Shown in pieces: positions 5,340 through 5,764 of a stretch of 5,764 nt of DNA. The position numbers and the translations under genes are program-made. The notes beneath the pieces are model-generated. The model saw nothing but the letters and a program-made list of their open reading frames with translations. It was not told where the DNA came from and did not search any database. This DNA comes from Solirubrobacterales bacterium (GTDB taxonomy: Bacteria; Actinomycetota; Thermoleophilia; Solirubrobacterales; Solirubrobacteraceae): the NCBI GenBank assembly GCA_003151895.1, contig PLYX01000257.1:1-5764 (forward strand), given 5' to 3'. How positions within the stretch are numbered: the stretch's first letter is position 1; every line of letters starts with the position of its first letter.

Positions 5340-5764
5340 TCATTGGCCCTTGCGTGCGCTCTCGATCGAGCGCACCTCGGCGAGCTTGGAGTCGGTGTCC
5401 GCGGCGGCCGCGTCGTTGTGCGCCTCACCGGCGCCGTCTTCGCCGAGGCCGAACAGCTCGCGCACGAGCTGCAAGCTCGCGTGGGCTCCTGCCTGCCCCC
5501 CGCCATGGGGGGTGCCCTTCAGGGTGCGCTCTTGGGAGAAGCTGCGCAGGCGGATCGTCGGCTCGTGCAGCAAACGGTTGAGCACCGCCCGCGCGACCGC
5601 CTCCACACGCATGAGATCGCGCTCGGACGCCGCCTCCCAGCGCCCCGCGTTCTCGGCGAGGATCTGCTCCACGATCTCGTTGCCGTGCTCGCGCAAGGCG
5701 GTCACGGTGGGCAGCGTCTCGAGCTGGCCCAGCCAGCGTGCGAAGCGGCGGATCTCCTCCTCGA
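5340..5764 (-). CDS. hemA: Glutamyl-tRNA reductase, C-terminal part only (cut by window edge)
   Basis: Only the last 140 residues are in the window; the catalytic and NADPH-binding domains lie beyond base 5764. The visible part is the helical dimerisation domain. It starts EEEIRRFARWLGQLETLPTV, a form of the family's block before the ALRE/GNEI helix, and continues through VEAVARAVLNRLLHEPTIRL and HASLQLVRELFGLG, typical of actinobacterial HemA. The enzyme reduces glutamyl-tRNA to glutamate-1-semialdehyde and is the committed step of the C5 heme route. The loop between HEPTIRLRSFS and HASLQLVRELF is lengthened by about 16 residues (QERTLKGTPHGGGQAG), which the dispersed repeat and a C6/G6 palindrome encode. 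A low-complexity Asp/Ala tail of about 30 residues follows the conserved end. A possible GTG at 5705 is internal and not a start. Confidence 0.93.
   Translation of the reverse strand, partial: EEEIRRFARWLGQLETLPTVTALREHGNEIVEQILAENAGRWEAASERDLMRVEAVARAVLNRLLHEPTIRLRSFSQERTLKGTPHGGGQAGAHASLQLVRELFGLGEDGAGEAHNDAAAADTDSKLAEVRSIESARKGQ
5496..5512. repeat. C6/G6 inverted repeat in hemA
   Basis: CCCCCC-GCCAT-GGGGGG is a perfect six-base-pair stem with a five-base loop. It directly abuts (one base shared) the dispersed GTGCCCTTCAGGGT copy and encodes the PHGGG part of the extra HemA loop, so the inserted segment carries two adjacent palindromes. Confidence 0.7.
5512..5525 (-). repeat. Dispersed short repeat, copy in hemA
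   Basis: The + strand reads GTGCCCTTCAGGGT, identical over 14 bases to the copy in birA at 2186-2199. On the coding strand it is read as codons for Thr-Leu-Lys-Gly-Thr, a different frame from the birA and cobA-hemD copies. It lies in the lengthened loop of the HemA dimerisation domain, directly beside a C6/G6 inverted repeat. Confidence 0.75.

Noticed and set aside
1..5764. tRNA, rRNA, insertion-sequence or defence-system genes
   Set aside because: No tRNA cloverleaf, transposase, terminal inverted repeats or nuclease partner was seen; the helicase stands alone beside housekeeping genes.

Overview
The window is uniformly GC-rich and fully coding. Its codon use and protein style fit a high-GC actinobacterium, and I would guess the Thermoleophilia (Solirubrobacterales-like). 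That placement is inferred from sequence style and was not tested.

Layout: the left third (1-1835, + strand) is the 3' part of a superfamily 2 DEAH-box helicase gene whose start lies outside the window. The rest, all on the - strand, is a compact gene run read from right to left: the 3' end of hemA (glutamyl-tRNA reductase, 5764-5340), hemC (hydroxymethylbilane synthase, 5289-4294), a fused cobA-hemD gene (uroporphyrinogen-III methyltransferase plus uroporphyrinogen-III synthase, 4307-2595) and birA (biotin-protein ligase without a DNA-binding domain, 2602-1814). hemA and hemC are separated by 50 bases. hemC/cobA-hemD and cobA-hemD/birA overlap by 14 and 8 bases, which suggests one operon with translational coupling. 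birA and the helicase gene run tail to tail and overlap by 22 bases.

Function: HemA makes glutamate-1-semialdehyde from glutamyl-tRNA. HemC polymerises porphobilinogen to hydroxymethylbilane. The HemD half closes it to uroporphyrinogen III, and the CobA half can methylate this to precorrin-2 (siroheme/cobalamin branch). hemL and hemB are not in the window. BirA attaches biotin to carboxylase carrier proteins and has no direct link to heme; its place at the end of the operon is the metabolic oddity here.

Most interesting signal: the four genes of the - strand operon are peppered with small in-frame repeats at positions where these protein families normally have short loops or termini. One family, on the + strand GTGCCCTTCAGGGT or close variants, occurs once in hemA, twice in birA and as a nearly four-copy 15-bp tandem array at the 5' end of cobA-hemD, always in the same orientation relative to the gene. 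Unrelated in-frame expansions sit in the CobA domain (three 27-bp units) and in two HemC loops (Gly/Arg-rich). This resembles, in concept, the palindromic elements known to insert into Rickettsia proteins. I do not recognise this family, and genome-wide counts would be needed to call it mobile.
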